A stretch of DNA of 64,000 nucleotides, taken from positions 186,001 to 250,000 of the forward strand of contig JAIWND010000026.1 in assembly GCA_025330725.1 (NCBI GenBank), given 5' to 3'. Source of the stretch: Chlamydoabsidia padenii. Taxonomy: Eukaryota > Mucoromycota > Mucoromycetes > Mucorales > Cunninghamellaceae. The notes beneath the pieces were generated by a model. The model ran no database searches, was not told where the DNA came from, and saw only the letters and a program-made list of their open reading frames with translations. The first letter of the stretch is position 1. Each line of letters begins with the position of its first letter. Positions 37,296-52,706 of this stretch are shown piece after piece. A program made the translations under genes and the position numbers.

Positions 37296-37514
37296 ATCCC
37301 TTTTCAAAAAAAAAAAAAAAAACCTATTGTCATTAATAATAAACTTTGTTGTTACCTCCTTCTTGATGTTGTCAAGGAAGAAGATTACATATGATGACTG
37401 CATTTGAAACAAAATGTTGTCAGCTTACTGGTATATAAAAAAAAGTGGATAATCAACGGTAGGAAAAGTTTTTCCCCCCCCTCTCTCTCTCTACGTTTAA
37501 AAGCATCCACACAC

Positions 37515-38126
37515 ATGATGATGGGCAAAGAAACCTTGGCAAATAGTAATGTCAATCCTGTGAATGCAGTTTTACTTTCGGGTATACAACTTGCAGCACC
37601 AGAAAAAGAATGTGTCCTTTGGGGATTTGTGCGTAACCGTAATAGCGAACCTGGGCAAATGTCATTTGTACCTTTGTATCAGGTAATTCCGACTCCCATT
37701 AGCAATGTTTCTTCCCATTCCCTTCATGCACCGAAGCATCCTGAAGAAGAAACCTCGTCGATCCTTACTCTGGAAGCACAAGGCTCATCTGCATTAACCA
37801 TGTCAAATTTCAAATCCCGCTCCGAACTCGATCATGCACAACCTCAAAAACTTTTCCGACCACCTTATAGTCCTGAAGTCACAAGGTGTTTGAAAAAAGC
37901 TTTTATTGATACTGTAGGACAGAATAGAAAGTTAACAAAGGAGCATCGACGAAGACTCATGGAAGAAACTGGTTTGAACTCACGTAGTTTGACTTATTGG
38001 TTCTCTAACCATAAACGACGTGCTCCATTTCTAAAAAAGCTATACCAGGAAGCTGTCGCCCAAAGCCGAGGTCAAGTGAAAACATACGAGGATTTTGAAC
38101 TTTGGTGGGCCCTGTCTAAGAAATAA
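37515..38126 (+). CDS. Homeodomain transcription factor (single exon)
   Basis: Start set at the first of three consecutive ATGs (37515, MMMGKETLANSNVNPVNAVL), because the sequence before it is a pyrimidine-rich leader. The homeodomain is C-terminal: FRPPYSPEVTRCLKKAF, KLTKEHRRRLMEETGLNSRS, then LTYWFSNHKRRA with the invariant Trp48, Phe49 and Asn51 of helix 3 and Lys in place of Arg53. The N-terminal half (KECVLWGFVRNRNSEPGQMS and on) matches nothing I recognise. No intron, unlike nearly all neighbours. A copy of the recurrent motif lies inside the frame at 37808-37820, just after an internal ATG (37800). A shorter protein from that ATG would still hold the homeodomain. The target genes are unknown. 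Confidence 0.78.
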   Translation: MMMGKETLANSNVNPVNAVLLSGIQLAAPEKECVLWGFVRNRNSEPGQMSFVPLYQVIPTPISNVSSHSLHAPKHPEEETSSILTLEAQGSSALTMSNFKSRSELDHAQPQKLFRPPYSPEVTRCLKKAFIDTVGQNRKLTKEHRRRLMEETGLNSRSLTYWFSNHKRRAPFLKKLYQEAVAQSRGQVKTYEDFELWWALSKK

Positions 38127-38421
38127 TATTACTTCTTCCCCCCCCCCAAATAAAATGCAATTCGTTTTTTTTTTTTGTTTTTTTTTTTGAAATTGCAAAG
38201 TCCGTTGTTTTAAGTAGCGGCATTTGAGTCGGACTTTTCAAACAACATTAAAAGGACCTGATGCATAATCAATCATACAAGAGAATCTGGATAAAGTCAA
38301 GTAAAGAGTGTATTTTATTATTATGATTATATGTACAAAATGATATTTTATAACTATGCTAAAAAAAAAAACTATGTAAAAGTAAGATACAGCAATAATA
38401 ACAAAGATATATACCAACCAC

Positions 38422-40168
38422 CTAGTAAACGCCTTTGGGATCATGTAGTTTGGATTCCACTGAAGGTTGTCGTTCATTTATAAGCAAATCCTTGATAACA
38501 CCTTCACCTGGTAGATAGTCCTGTTTCAGTACGTTGATTGCATTACCAATGATCAATAACCCAGGAGGACGACTGCCACCAGCACTTGTCAATACGTCAG
38601 AGATAGTTGCTAAAGTACCATACACCACCCTTTGATCGATACAGCTGGCTCGTTCCACAATGGCACATGGTATATAAGGAGGATATTGCTGCTTGTCAAT
38701 AAGATCCGCCACCAAAGCATCCAATCGATGAATCGCCATAAGGAAGACATCGGTACGAGAGGGTTCAAATAGTGGTAGTGCCAACGTAGAGTTCTTTTGT
38801 CCTGTACCTGTTGTCACCAAGAATTGAGTTGCCACCGCTCGATGTGTCAGAGGAATACCCGCCAATAATGGTGCTGCCACTGATGATGATAACCCGGGGA
38901 TCACTTTTGTTTCATATCCATGTTTTCTAAAGAAGATCACTTCTTCACCACCACGACCAAACAAGAATGGATCTACGGGGAAGTGGGTTAGTAAGCATGT
39001 ATTGTATGATGATTCTGTTTTCTATACCACTTTTCTTACCTCCTTGTTTCAACCGGACGACCTTTTTTCCTTGTTTCAATGCATCCAAAGCCAAAGCATT
39101 GAATTCATCTTGAGCAGCATCGGCATTACCAGGAAATTTACGAGCAATCTTGAGTTCACATTCCACCAAAGCGATCACTTCAGCAGGGACAATTTTATCA
39201 GTTAGTACCAGATCCGCATCCTTGATAGCTTGATGAGCGGACAGTGTCAACAAATTGGGATCACCAGGACCAGAGCCAACCAAAGTCATGGTACCCCTTT
39301 GTTCAAGACCATCGTGTTCCTTTTCGTTTAGCAATCCATCTAATGATTCCCGATCGAGTTTGCCTGCTGTAACTATATCATCGCCAAGAGGAGTAGATTC
39401 AATACTGTTGTGACCTTTTTCACCTTGTTGTTGTTGTTGATAGGATTCCAGCAAGCCATTCATATCCGCATCAGAGAGTTTCGCCAGTCGATCCAAACTC
39501 CAGTATTCCGTTATTTGATCTAGCCACGCCGTCCGCCGAGCCTTTGTTGAGTCATTTGAATCCGATTGCTGGATTGTCTTGCCTAGTATCCCCAGACGAT
39601 GTACTGCTTGGCCTAGTTTAGCAGGGAGTCCACCGATAATATGTCGCCGGATTCGATTAGCCAGTTTTGACGCTTGACCATTGGTGGAGACAGCCATTTG
39701 CAAAGACTGATCTCGGTAGGTGCATGGCATGTAAAAGTCACAGAGATCGTTACGGTCGGCAACATTCACATGTATAGAGAGTTGGCGACATTGTTGTACC
39801 AGGTCTTCCACCGCTTTATCATCATTTATATCTTCGCCAGTCAAGGGTTGACAGATAAATACCATATGCGCACCAGTCAATAGATTAGGGATGTCTTCCC
39901 AACGAGAGCCACCATGAGTAACTTGGCCTTGTTGAATTCGATAAACCAGTTCTGACACCATTTTTGCTTGATCACCAATAAGAATAACCTGTGCATCAGC
40001 TTCAAGAAGAGACAATACACGGTTGGCTGCAATGTCGTTGGACCCGAACACCACCATTTTCTTGCGTTGACACTCAAAGGCCACCATTAATGAAGCACCA
40101 CCTTCAGGAATAGGTACACTTGGTACAGTCACTGTTGTACTGTGAGAAGTATCAGGAGAAGATATCAT
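38422..40168 (-). CDS. MET1: Uroporphyrinogen-III C-methyltransferase with Met8-like N-domain (siroheme synthesis)
   Basis: Two exons, start 40168 (MISSPDTSHSTTVTVPS), stop TAG at 38422-38424. The C-terminal part is a SUMT methyltransferase: MTLVGSGPGDPNLLTLSAHQ, LVLTDKIVP, RLKQG and, after the intron, DPFLFGRGGEEVIFFRKHGY, then VIPGLSSSVAAPLLAGIPLT, LVTTGTGQ and ERASCIDQRVVYGTL. The N-terminal part resembles the precorrin-2 dehydrogenase/ferrochelatase domain (MVVFGSNDIAANRVLSLLEA; NVADRNDLCDFYMPC; VSTNGQASKLANRIRRHI), but the Gly-rich loop is weakened (GSNDIA in place of GGGxxA). The layout matches CysG and yeast MET1. The enzyme methylates uroporphyrinogen III with S-adenosylmethionine to precorrin-2 for the siroheme of sulfite/nitrite reductase. 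Whether the N-domain is active is unclear. Confidence 0.9.
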
Positions 40169-40310
40169 GTATAAGGGAAGTAGACTGATGGGAAGAAAAC
40201 GAGAGCAAAGAAAAGAAAAAAGAGGAAAAAAAAACCCCTCCCCATTTTAGACTTGCCATGAAAATTGCGCGATCAGAGAGTAAGAGATCTCTGCCATATG
40301 ATTGGTTTTA

Positions 40311-40323
40311 TTAAAATCCCGAC
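40311..40323. promoter_or_regulatory. Promoter-motif copy upstream of MET1
   Basis: TTAAAATCCCGAC on +, 143 bp upstream of the MET1 start. Confidence 0.5.
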
Positions 40324-40652
40324 TTTCACTTTTTTGTTCTCATCATGTCACTGTCATCCTGTCAAAGAGGCATATCCCATACACCCTCAGTTTTGATATG
40401 CCAAAAACAACTACAAGGAAGGGTCAAAAGAATTATTTGTCTTCCATTTATGTTTCGACATGAGAAAAACTATATGATTTGGTATCTGATTTTCACAGCT
40501 TCCGATTTCAGCGGCGTTTATAATGTTTGAATAAAGTGGGGGGGATTTTTTTTTTGTTTCGGACGGATCTCTTCCTTTCTTTCCTACACACACTTTTAAC
40601 AATTTTACAACAGGATCAATCGAAACAAACGTAACAGAAATAACCAGCACCT

Positions 40653-40944
40653 ATGAAACAAAACGCTGGTACTTTTATGGACTACAATAGAAGTGGATTC
40701 TATGGACAACTAATCTTGCTTATTGATCAATGGCACTACTCTCCAGGTACCTTCTCCTGTATAACAATGGAAACGATATGTGGATAGCTGAGATAATATT
40801 GGTGTGAATGCATGTCTTGAAGAAACAAGTATTGGCGGCAGCAATCTGAATACGACGTGCGGATGGGCAACAGGACACAGAGACCTCATTCTTCTCCGGA
40901 TTGACTTTTCTCAGGCACCAGCAACAACAATTCCATTCTGTTAA
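40653..40944 (+). CDS. Candidate small two-exon gene, unknown product
   Basis: Hand-built model: exon 40653-40746 (MKQNAGTFMDYNRSGFYGQL, then ILLIDQWHYSP), a 46-nt intron 40747-40792 and exon 40793-40944 (NIGVNACLEETSIGGSNLNT, then TCGWATGHRDLILLRIDF). The phases join exactly and give 81 residues with three Cys. A pyrimidine-rich leader lies upstream (40580-40610) and AATAAA lies downstream (about 41029), so the interval looks transcribed. Against it: the donor (GTACCT) is weak, the intron is very short, and no family is recognised. Confidence 0.3.
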
Positions 40945-42144
40945 AATGGTGGTTTATCCTTGGTTAACAGTCTTTATCTAGTATAGTATTATCCCCTCTC
41001 TTTTTTATAATATACTTTTACATAACCAATAAACACATAGCTTGTCTCTTTTATAAAAAAACAACAACAACAACTAATAAATGATTACTTTGTACTGTAT
41101 AATATATGTGTTTGACCCGACGACGTAATGAATTACCACCAACATGAAACAATCTTGTTTTTTTTTTTGGCTTGTCCCAAACGACCTTTTTCGGATCCCA
41201 AAAAAGAAACTGATCACTTGCTATGAGTACTATTGTAATCATCTTATCTGCCACTAATCATAGCCATTTTGTACGAGAGAAGCTAAAACTTGTACCAGGG
41301 GCACTCGATTTTCGGGCTTTAAAAATCAAAAAATTGATATGCAGATACGATAAATCTAACCCCGCCTCACCACAGTCATTCCAAAAAAAAAAAAAGGAAT
41401 GGTTCCTTTGCTAATATCAAACCATTGAGTAACAACAGATCGAGCCTTATACCCTTTCCACATACAAATTGATGATAAGTGCAGGAAACGCCATACTTTT
41501 GATGTCTTTACTAGTATCTCCCGTACTCAAATTTGGTAACCCGCATTAGTTTCGATTTGGGCACTTCAAACAATAAGAACATGTAGCCACACCCGGCATG
41601 TACAGTTTAAGGTGGTTTGTTTCAAGGGATGAGCCTCTCGGCAAATGACGGGATTTGAAATTTATACGGGCTCATCCGTTCCCCGACCTCTCTCGGGTTT
41701 CCATAGAAAAAAGAGGCTATAATTGTATCACTATTGTACACCTTTACACCAGAGGGAAATGATATTTTATGTGTAACTTTCAAGGGACTGGACTCTTTTT
41801 TGTACGCTTGCCACTCTTTTTTGTTGTCAATGAAAAAAAAGGTCGATATCGTAGAAAGAGTCTTTGACTGATCACAACTCCATATCTTATTGGAGGATTT
41901 AGGATACCTTTCGAGTGATTCCATTTTGATGACTCTCATCAATGTATGAAAGTCTGGTGTGAACGAACATGTTATTCTTTTGTTCTGTCAAACATGAAAT
42001 GGCCTAAGCGCCAAAAAAAAAAAAAAAAAAAAAGAAAAACTTTAAAAGATCGGCATGCAATATCTTTCAATTGCCGCTCTTTTAATATATAAAAGACACG
42101 GATCTTGTTCCTTTTTTTTTTTTTCTTTCTCCACCTAATCCCCA
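40945..42144. other. Gene-poor interval upstream of the 42145 gene
   Basis: One open minus-strand frame (41622-41942) has fairly protein-like composition (MESLERYPKSSNKIW and on) but no known family, no clear leader and an orphan promoter motif inside it (GACGGGATTTGAAA, 41647-41660). I do not call it. TTTCAATTGCCGC (42065-42077) and a TATA-like TAATATATAAAAG (about 42080-42092) belong to the next gene. Confidence 0.45.
42065..42092 (+). promoter_or_regulatory. Promoter-motif variant plus TATA-like box before the 42145 gene
   Basis: TTTCAATTGCCGC (68 bp upstream of ATG; the same variant recurs before TOP1) is followed directly by TAATATATAAAAG. A pyrimidine-rich leader then runs to ATG 42145. 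Confidence 0.5.
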
Positions 42145-42738
42145 ATGTCATACCGTTCGTTACAATATAAAAAGCATCACTTGACACCCTTGACTGAGGA
42201 AAACCTTGACAAGATGAACCTTGTCAAAGAAACCACACACGATCCTCTCTTGATTTACTCGAGCATGAATTACCCTCGAATTCAAACCCCGCCTCATCCT
42301 TCATCATTAAAACGACCCAAACGAAGATCCACAGATACAGTGGTCGAATCACCTCGACTCTTACCATTTCCTTATCATAATGATGGTCAGTTCTTACCTA
42401 CTGTTGAACGAAACCAGCATCATTATCAAAAGAAACGATCAGCAGGCGGGTCATTGAGTGATTTGAGCTTACACTCGAAACGAACCTCGATATCACATTG
42501 TCCTCAACGTGCTTACAGTGTACCTCCTCCTATTCGATCACCAATTATGGAAGATGATCAACAAAGACCTCGTTATCGTCATTCGGTAGAACCTGTCCCA
42601 TCCACCACTTGTTCTTCCACCACTTGTTCTTCTTCTTCGTCGTCGTCGTCCTCTTCGTTCTATAAATTAGAGTCTTTCTTTGTGCGACTTGTCGGTACAA
42701 TCAAAAACAAAAGGAATTTATCGCGATTACATCGTTAG
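42145..42738 (+). CDS. Hypothetical Ser-rich protein, single exon
   Basis: 197 residues, MSYRSLQYKKHHLTPLTEEN and on. No family recognised. Most of the chain is predicted disordered and basic (Lys/Arg/His-rich), with a Ser run (SSSSSSSSSS) fed by TCG/TCT repeats and Thr-Cys-Ser doublets (TTCSSTTCSS) before a short amphipathic C-terminal segment (FYKLESFFVRLVGTIKNKRN). Support for a real gene: a long open frame in an AT-rich area, a TATA-like box and motif at the usual distance, and a pyrimidine-rich leader before ATG. A TTCAAACCCCGCC copy of the motif lies inside the coding frame (42281-42293). Possible roles (regulatory or scaffold protein) are guesses. Confidence 0.6.
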   Translation: MSYRSLQYKKHHLTPLTEENLDKMNLVKETTHDPLLIYSSMNYPRIQTPPHPSSLKRPKRRSTDTVVESPRLLPFPYHNDGQFLPTVERNQHHYQKKRSAGGSLSDLSLHSKRTSISHCPQRAYSVPPPIRSPIMEDDQQRPRYRHSVEPVPSTTCSSTTCSSSSSSSSSSFYKLESFFVRLVGTIKNKRNLSRLHR

Positions 42739-44348
42739 TCGGGGGAGGGCACTGCTATAGTAAACTCTCCTCTTTTTTTGGATGTACTTTCCCAAGTAGG
42801 ACAGATTTTTCAAAGGCCGGCCCCCAAACCTTACTCATTTCCCGCCTCTTGTATTATTAACCCCTTTTATCATACACGCATATATATATATCCTATTCAT
42901 ACTTTCTTACAAATAAATTTATTATACATGTACTTTTAACCGTCTGTCTATGTAATAAAACTTTGTTGATGTGAATATCATATGGTAGCGGATTTTTCAT
43001 GCATGATCGCGGTACGTTCATGCAAAAAAAAAAAAAAAAAAAGAGGGAGCTCTACCACGCTCGGTCGTTTAGTAATCAGCAATCATATGAAGATAGTAAC
43101 TTTGTCCTGTCAGTATAGAGAATCGGTTTGTAACGGTACTGTTGACCACAGGTAATATAAAGGGGTTTCAAAATAAACCGGGAATACCTTTTTTGGATGT
43201 TGTTGACGGACACCTTTTGCCTGAATGATATCGCAAGTAATACAATCTGAATTCCGTTAAGAAACAAGGGAAGAAATTGATCAATTGGTTTGAAATTTAC
43301 AGGGTCATAGACTACTAGTATAAAAACCATACGGTTTAAATTTTGGAAACATCATCCAGCTATTGAGACCTCCATACATGATTTTGCGCATCAAAGGGGG
43401 ATTCTGGCATGCGGGGTTTGAAAATGCGGGTCAAGTTGCATAAAATCCCACAAAGTCAGTGGGCTGATGGATTATAGTATGTTGGTGGTAGTATATTATG
43501 ATGAAAAAGTTTTTGGATTTTTTTTTCCAAACTCGTTTATCTCTTTTTGTAGTCTAACTATGATGATCAGAGTTGGTAATGTGGTGTGTAGTGTCGAGGA
43601 AGGGGGGAGGCATATTTACATCCCGACAATCCGTGCACCCTGGACAAATTTAAAGCGGGCGGGGTTTCAAAATGATTGGAACACTTTTCTTCCTCCCCCT
43701 CCATCCTTCATTCGTGCACCCTTTCGATCACTCCCCTTCTCCAGTAAGTACAACTTGGTCTCTACAATACTTGAAACTAAATCCTTTTTACTTTTATTTT
43801 ATCTTTACCTTTGATAGTTATGCTAATCCACTCTTTACATCACGGACTAAACTAACAAGATTTTTCCCTGTTAAGGGACTGGACTAGGTAATGATTGTCA
43901 TTATCATGGACTATGTGACAACATCAAAACATAAATGGCTATGGCTAGTTATAGTAATAATAGACTTCTTTATTAGTATAGACGAATTTAGTTAATAGGA
44001 TATCAAGTGTTAAACAATTAATAAAGCTAATCATCATGTTTACGATAAGACTACGTTTTAACTGTATGGTGGTGGGTATGTGGTACACTAAAGTGGATTA
44101 TTCACCTATAGGTATGAGGGCCGGGGGTTTAATTTTTTTCATGCGACATGATTGATCATATTGTAACCCGTCTAGGCCATATCACTACATCATGGATAAT
44201 AAAAAGACAAGACTTTATTCAAGATAATAAGTAATGTTGTAGTAATGTTGTAGTAGAGAATGAGTTAAAAAGGGGATTTAAAAAGTGTATATACAAAAGT
44301 AACAAATAACAAGTAAAACGAATAAAAAGAAGTAAACCAAATCTAAAT
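42739..44348. other. Intergenic region with two orphan promoter motifs and weak small ORFs
   Basis: Motif copies lie at 43411-43423 (GCGGGGTTTGAAA, then AATGCGGG) and 43658-43672 (GGCGGGGTTTCAAAA). An 84-residue minus-strand ORF (43076-43330) starts 81 bp from the first motif and is the best coding candidate, but it has no known family. On +, a possible spliced transcript follows the second motif (donor GTAAGTAC at 43744, acceptor TTGATAG near 43818), with only a short frame. AATAAA signals occur near 44020. No call is firm. Confidence 0.35.
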
Positions 44349-48177
<3,829 letters not shown>

Positions 48178-48662
48178 CGATACGTTGTCAAAAGAAAGAA
48201 GAAAGTGGAAAAGACACGACTTTTTTTTTTTGTGGAAAACAAAAAAAGGGACGTGACTGACCTGAGCTATTCCACGCCGACTGGTAATGTGAAAACTCCG
48301 ACTGTAGGCATAATGGGTTGCAAATAGAAATGGTCTTTCAAAATAAGTCAGCTTATCGTCATGCCTAATTTGAAATCAATAGAATAGAGCATGATATATT
48401 TCAGACCAACGATTTGAAGAGTAATATTGTATGGGAGTCATCCCTACAAGTAAGCACAAGGCAGAAAAAAAGAAGGTCTATCAAATCATGAGCATGTTAC
48501 ACATAGATTTATTCAAGCTCAGATAACACAAAAAAATAGTTTTGGGTGAATTTCTATTTCTTCCTTTTCTTTCTTCTTTACTTTTTTATAATTACCCTTC
48601 CATTCCTTTACATCCATTGTTTCTTTTATACATTCTTTAACTTTTGACGAAATACTGACACG

Positions 48663-51600
48663 ATGGATGACCAACATCAAACTGCTCCAGAAAGTACGAG
48701 AGGTCTATTCGATCCTCCTGGAAAGGTAATACATTTAAAAAAGAAAGTTGGGTGAAGCACTTTTCAGTCTATTCCCACCCTGACCCCTCTTTCTTATCAA
48801 CCCTGTTTTATACATGATACTCAATCTATTGTTTATCTCTCCCTTCTTCTTTATCCAAAATAGGGTTTTATGACTACGGGTGACAAACGGCGCTCCTTTA
48901 ATGGGCTTGGGGATAGGAACTCTTTACTTCAACAACAACAACAACAACGTCGACCTCGGTCAAGGTCTTCTGTTACTGCTGATAATGTGGGGCATATACA
49001 ATCTGGGGGCTTTGGAACAGGACGTAACAGTTTTAACAACAACTTTGGATTGCACACTTTACCTGAAGAAGGGGCCAATGACAGAAAACGGGAACAGTTA
49101 CGCGGAGGCTCGACAACGATGGACTCTTTACAAGATATGATCAACACTCTGAAAACAATGCCTTCACGTGATGATTCAAACCATCGCAAAAGTGTCAATC
49201 ATCGTTTATCTTCATCTACCTTGTCATCTTCGATTAACTCATATGTGGCTCAACAACAACTGGATGGTGATGATGATGATGATGATGATACACTCTATCG
49301 TGAAAACGCACGTGCTGAAGCCGAGGACAAACTCATGGGTACTTATCAACGTAGATTAACATCTTCCACACTCAATAGCAGTAACAGCAACCTTCGATTT
49401 CTTGGATCAACTCGAGTTGGTGAAGATAATCGCCGCCTCTCCTCCGATCCTCATGTGGCACCAAGCAGCTCAACTTCAAAACGAATGTCGCTACAACTTC
49501 CGACACTAAATGAAAATGTCGAAGATGGAAAACGAAACAGCAACAGAAATAGTCGTCGTATTCAATTTAACAAACCTCTCAATTTGGATGAAGCCAAGAA
49601 ACAACACCGACGATCCGCTTCTTACTCTTCTTCCATGTACTTGAATGATGGTACTATTGGTGGGGGTGAATATGATTGGCGATCAAGTGCTCCTCCTCCT
49701 TCCTCCATTCGTCATTCTACTGGAAACTCAAGTACTCTCTTGGTACCTTCTGGCTCTGTCTCATCTTCTGCACTTGGAGTATCATCCTTCAACTTGGTGC
49801 CCTTCACACCTACTCGAGTCAATTTCTCTTGGGACGATTCCAATCCTCACCAACGTCGACAACTCTTTATTGCTCACTTACCCTTCTCTGCTCTGACACC
49901 ACTCTTCCGACAACGACAATTGGTTCGTGGTACTTTGCGTGTCAACAAACGCAACCGTAGTGATGCCTATGTGGCCTGCGAGGAATTGGACGAGGATATC
50001 TATGTGTGTGGCTCTCGGGATAGAAATCGTGCGCTGGAAGGTGATGTGGTGGCGGTGCGTCTGGTCGATGTCGAAAGGGTGCTCCGTGAAAAGAAGGAAA
50101 AGGAAGAAGCCAAGGTGGTCCGTAATGGTGGTCATGTCCGTACTCGACAACCTGACGAAGAAGACGAAAACGAAATCATCTTTGGTGGCGACGAAGATAT
50201 TGATGTGGTCAAACCCAAGTACTGTGGCGTGGTGGTAGCAATCTTGGAACGTGCTCAGAATCAAGTTTTCTCCGGTACCTTGAATTTACGTCGTCCAAAC
50301 AACAAACGTGCTCAGGAGGAAAATCAACAAGAAAACGGTCAAAACAAAAACAAGCTATCGGAAACACCTCGTATTGTTTGGTTCAAGGCGGTTGATAAAC
50401 GGGTGCCTTTGATTGCTATTCCTATCGAACAGGCGCCTACTGATTTTGTACAAGACAATGAATCATATGCTGAACGATTGTTTGTGGTAAATACAAGGAA
50501 AATAACTGCATTTATTGTGAACTCACATGTACTCTTTGTAAATTTATTTAGAGCTCTATCAAGCGTTGGCCCATTACCTCTCTTCATCCTTTTGGCACTC
50601 TTGAACGTGAACTTGGACACATATTCAAACTGGATGTACAAACCATGGCAATCTTGGCGGATAACAATGTAACTCATACTGAATTCTCGGAACAAGTCAA
50701 CAAGTGCTTACCGTCTATTCCATATGACTTTTCGCCAATACCTGAAGATAACCGACGCAATTTTATTGATGTGCGTGTCTTCACGATTGATCGAAAGGAC
50801 TCTGATGGTAAGTGTTATAATCATATATCAAATCTCACATGCTTACTCACCTACTCTTTTCTCTGTGTAGTACTCGACGATGCCTTGTCAATCCAACGAC
50901 TTGGTGATGATACATTTGAAATTGGTGTCCATATCAGTGATGTGACCTACTTTATCAAAGCCAATTCCCCTCTGGATAAAGAAGCTCGTGCTCGTGGTGT
51001 CCATGTTGACTTGATCCATAAATCGGTCCCTATGCTACCTACTGCTTTGACACAACAAGTCACCAACTTGGTTCCTAATCAAACAAGATTTACCTTCTCT
51101 GTGGTGTGGAAAATCGACTCGGATGGCAAGGTTTTGGATACCTGGTTTGGAAAATCGATTATAAAGTAAGAGGAAAGCCAAGCCAAGCCAAGAAAAAAAA
51201 AAAGGAGTGATCCTGATACTGATTCTCCACTCTTCTTACAGATCATGCGCTAGGTTAACTTATGACGATGCACAAAAGGTGGTGGAAGGACAAAAGCTTA
51301 CCCTTGATGGTGTGGATCAACAACTGATATCGGACATTGAAACAGATGTCGGCATGCTTTACAAGGTTGCCTCTCAGCTTCATACACAACGATTTTCTGT
51401 TGGTGTTGGTATGTCTCAACAACGTGAAGAACTCGGGTTTACATTTGATCTGCCTGTAGACAATGATCATAGCATACCGTCTGGTGTTGGAATCTCTCGA
51501 AAACCTCCTGCTTCTGTTGTCGTCAAGGAATTCCTTCTGTTGGCGAACCAAAGTGTGGCACAAAAGATATCAAGTCATCTTCCCGAACTAGCTTTACTTC

Positions 51601-52706
51601 GACGACAGGCTAAACCAATGGAACGTAAAATCATGGAACTTGAACAATATGCTAATCGTCATTTGGGTGTCAAGCTCGATGTATCTAGCGCCAACTCTCT
51701 CGAACGGTCTATCCTCGCTATCAAAGATGACAAGGTCCGCAAGATGGTGTCAGTGTTGGTATTGAAGACAATGCAGGCTCCCAAATACTTTTGTGCTGGT
51801 GTTTTGGATATATCGAAATTCTCTCATTACTCTTTGAACACTCCTCTCTTTACCCATTTTACTGCACCAAGTCGACGATTTGCTGATATCATTGTCCACC
51901 GCCAATTGGAATCTGCTTTGGCTAAAGGTAACGATTGACAACATGATGCTAGGATAAGACAACTAACATTTTTTTTTTTTTTTTTTTTTTTGAAATTTTT
52001 GATAGATCGACACTTTTATTTGGACAGGGATACAGTACAAAAGTTGGGACAACATTGCAACGTGAAAAAGGAAGCAGCTATGATTGCACGGGAACAAAGT
52101 GGGCTCTTATTTTTGTCTCTCTACCTCAATGAACGTGCTGTGGTGCCACCGGATGGCAATACCAACATAAAGATCGTATACCGTGAAGCCCAAGTTATCT
52201 CTGTCTTTGATGATTACTTTGATGTGATGATACCTGAACTCAATTTGGAAAAACGGATCTTTTTGGCTAATCTACCTGTGTGGCGATCGGAACTGGATGC
52301 ATCACGTCGGGCTCTTACTATGTTTTGGAAAAAGGGAGTGGATACTTCAACAGGCAAGCAACGTCGTTGGAGTATGTCTGATGATGAATATGAAGACCTG
52401 GATGACATGTCTCTCTTGGTGGATTTGCACGATCGCTCGGATAACGGCAACAACACAGCATCATCAATCGTTAACCAACTCGCCATCTCATCACCTCTCA
52501 CCGACAATACTGTGGTTCTGGAAACATCGAAATCATCCAAACGACAATCCATCATTCAAGCTCGTCTGTCCAGCAGTACTTCCTTCAGTCCTGAACAATC
52601 ATCACAAACCATTCAAGCTTTGGACAAAATTCGGGTTATTCTGACAATTGAAATGGTACGTACTCCTCCATTGATCCGTGTCCTAGCTGCCAATCCATAT
52701 GCATAG
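48663..52706 (+). CDS. SSD1: SSD1-type RNB-domain RNA-binding protein (probable pseudonuclease)
   Basis: A first exon of 63 nt (48663-48725) is joined in frame to the large second exon (48864-50486), then four further exons to TAG 52706. The N-terminal 300 residues are Ser/Arg/Gln-rich and disordered. Cold-shock-like domains follow (LFIAHLPFSALTPLFRQRQL, VRGTLRVNKRNRSDAYVACE), then RLFVSSIKRWPITSLHPFGT, typical of SSD1. In the RNB domain the usual metal-binding Asp cluster reads TIDRKDSDVLDDALS: the first, third and fourth Asp remain but the second is Val, so catalysis is probably lost, as in yeast Ssd1. Ssd1 binds mRNA 5' leaders of cell-wall genes, represses translation and is controlled by the NDR kinase Cbk1. 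The N-terminal Ser-rich region is a plausible phosphorylation zone. Length about 1150 residues. Confidence 0.9.

Noticed and set aside
41622..41942. Minus-strand ORF of about 100 codons with moderately protein-like composition
   Set aside because: No known family, no convincing promoter or leader, and the recurrent motif lies inside the frame; evidence too weak for a gene call.
49878..50264. Long antisense ORF within SSD1
   Set aside because: Shadow of the strongly coding + strand frame; no start context, no family.
51170..51195. CCAAG/GCCAA short repeat in an SSD1 intron
   Set aside because: Only three imperfect units; no significance.
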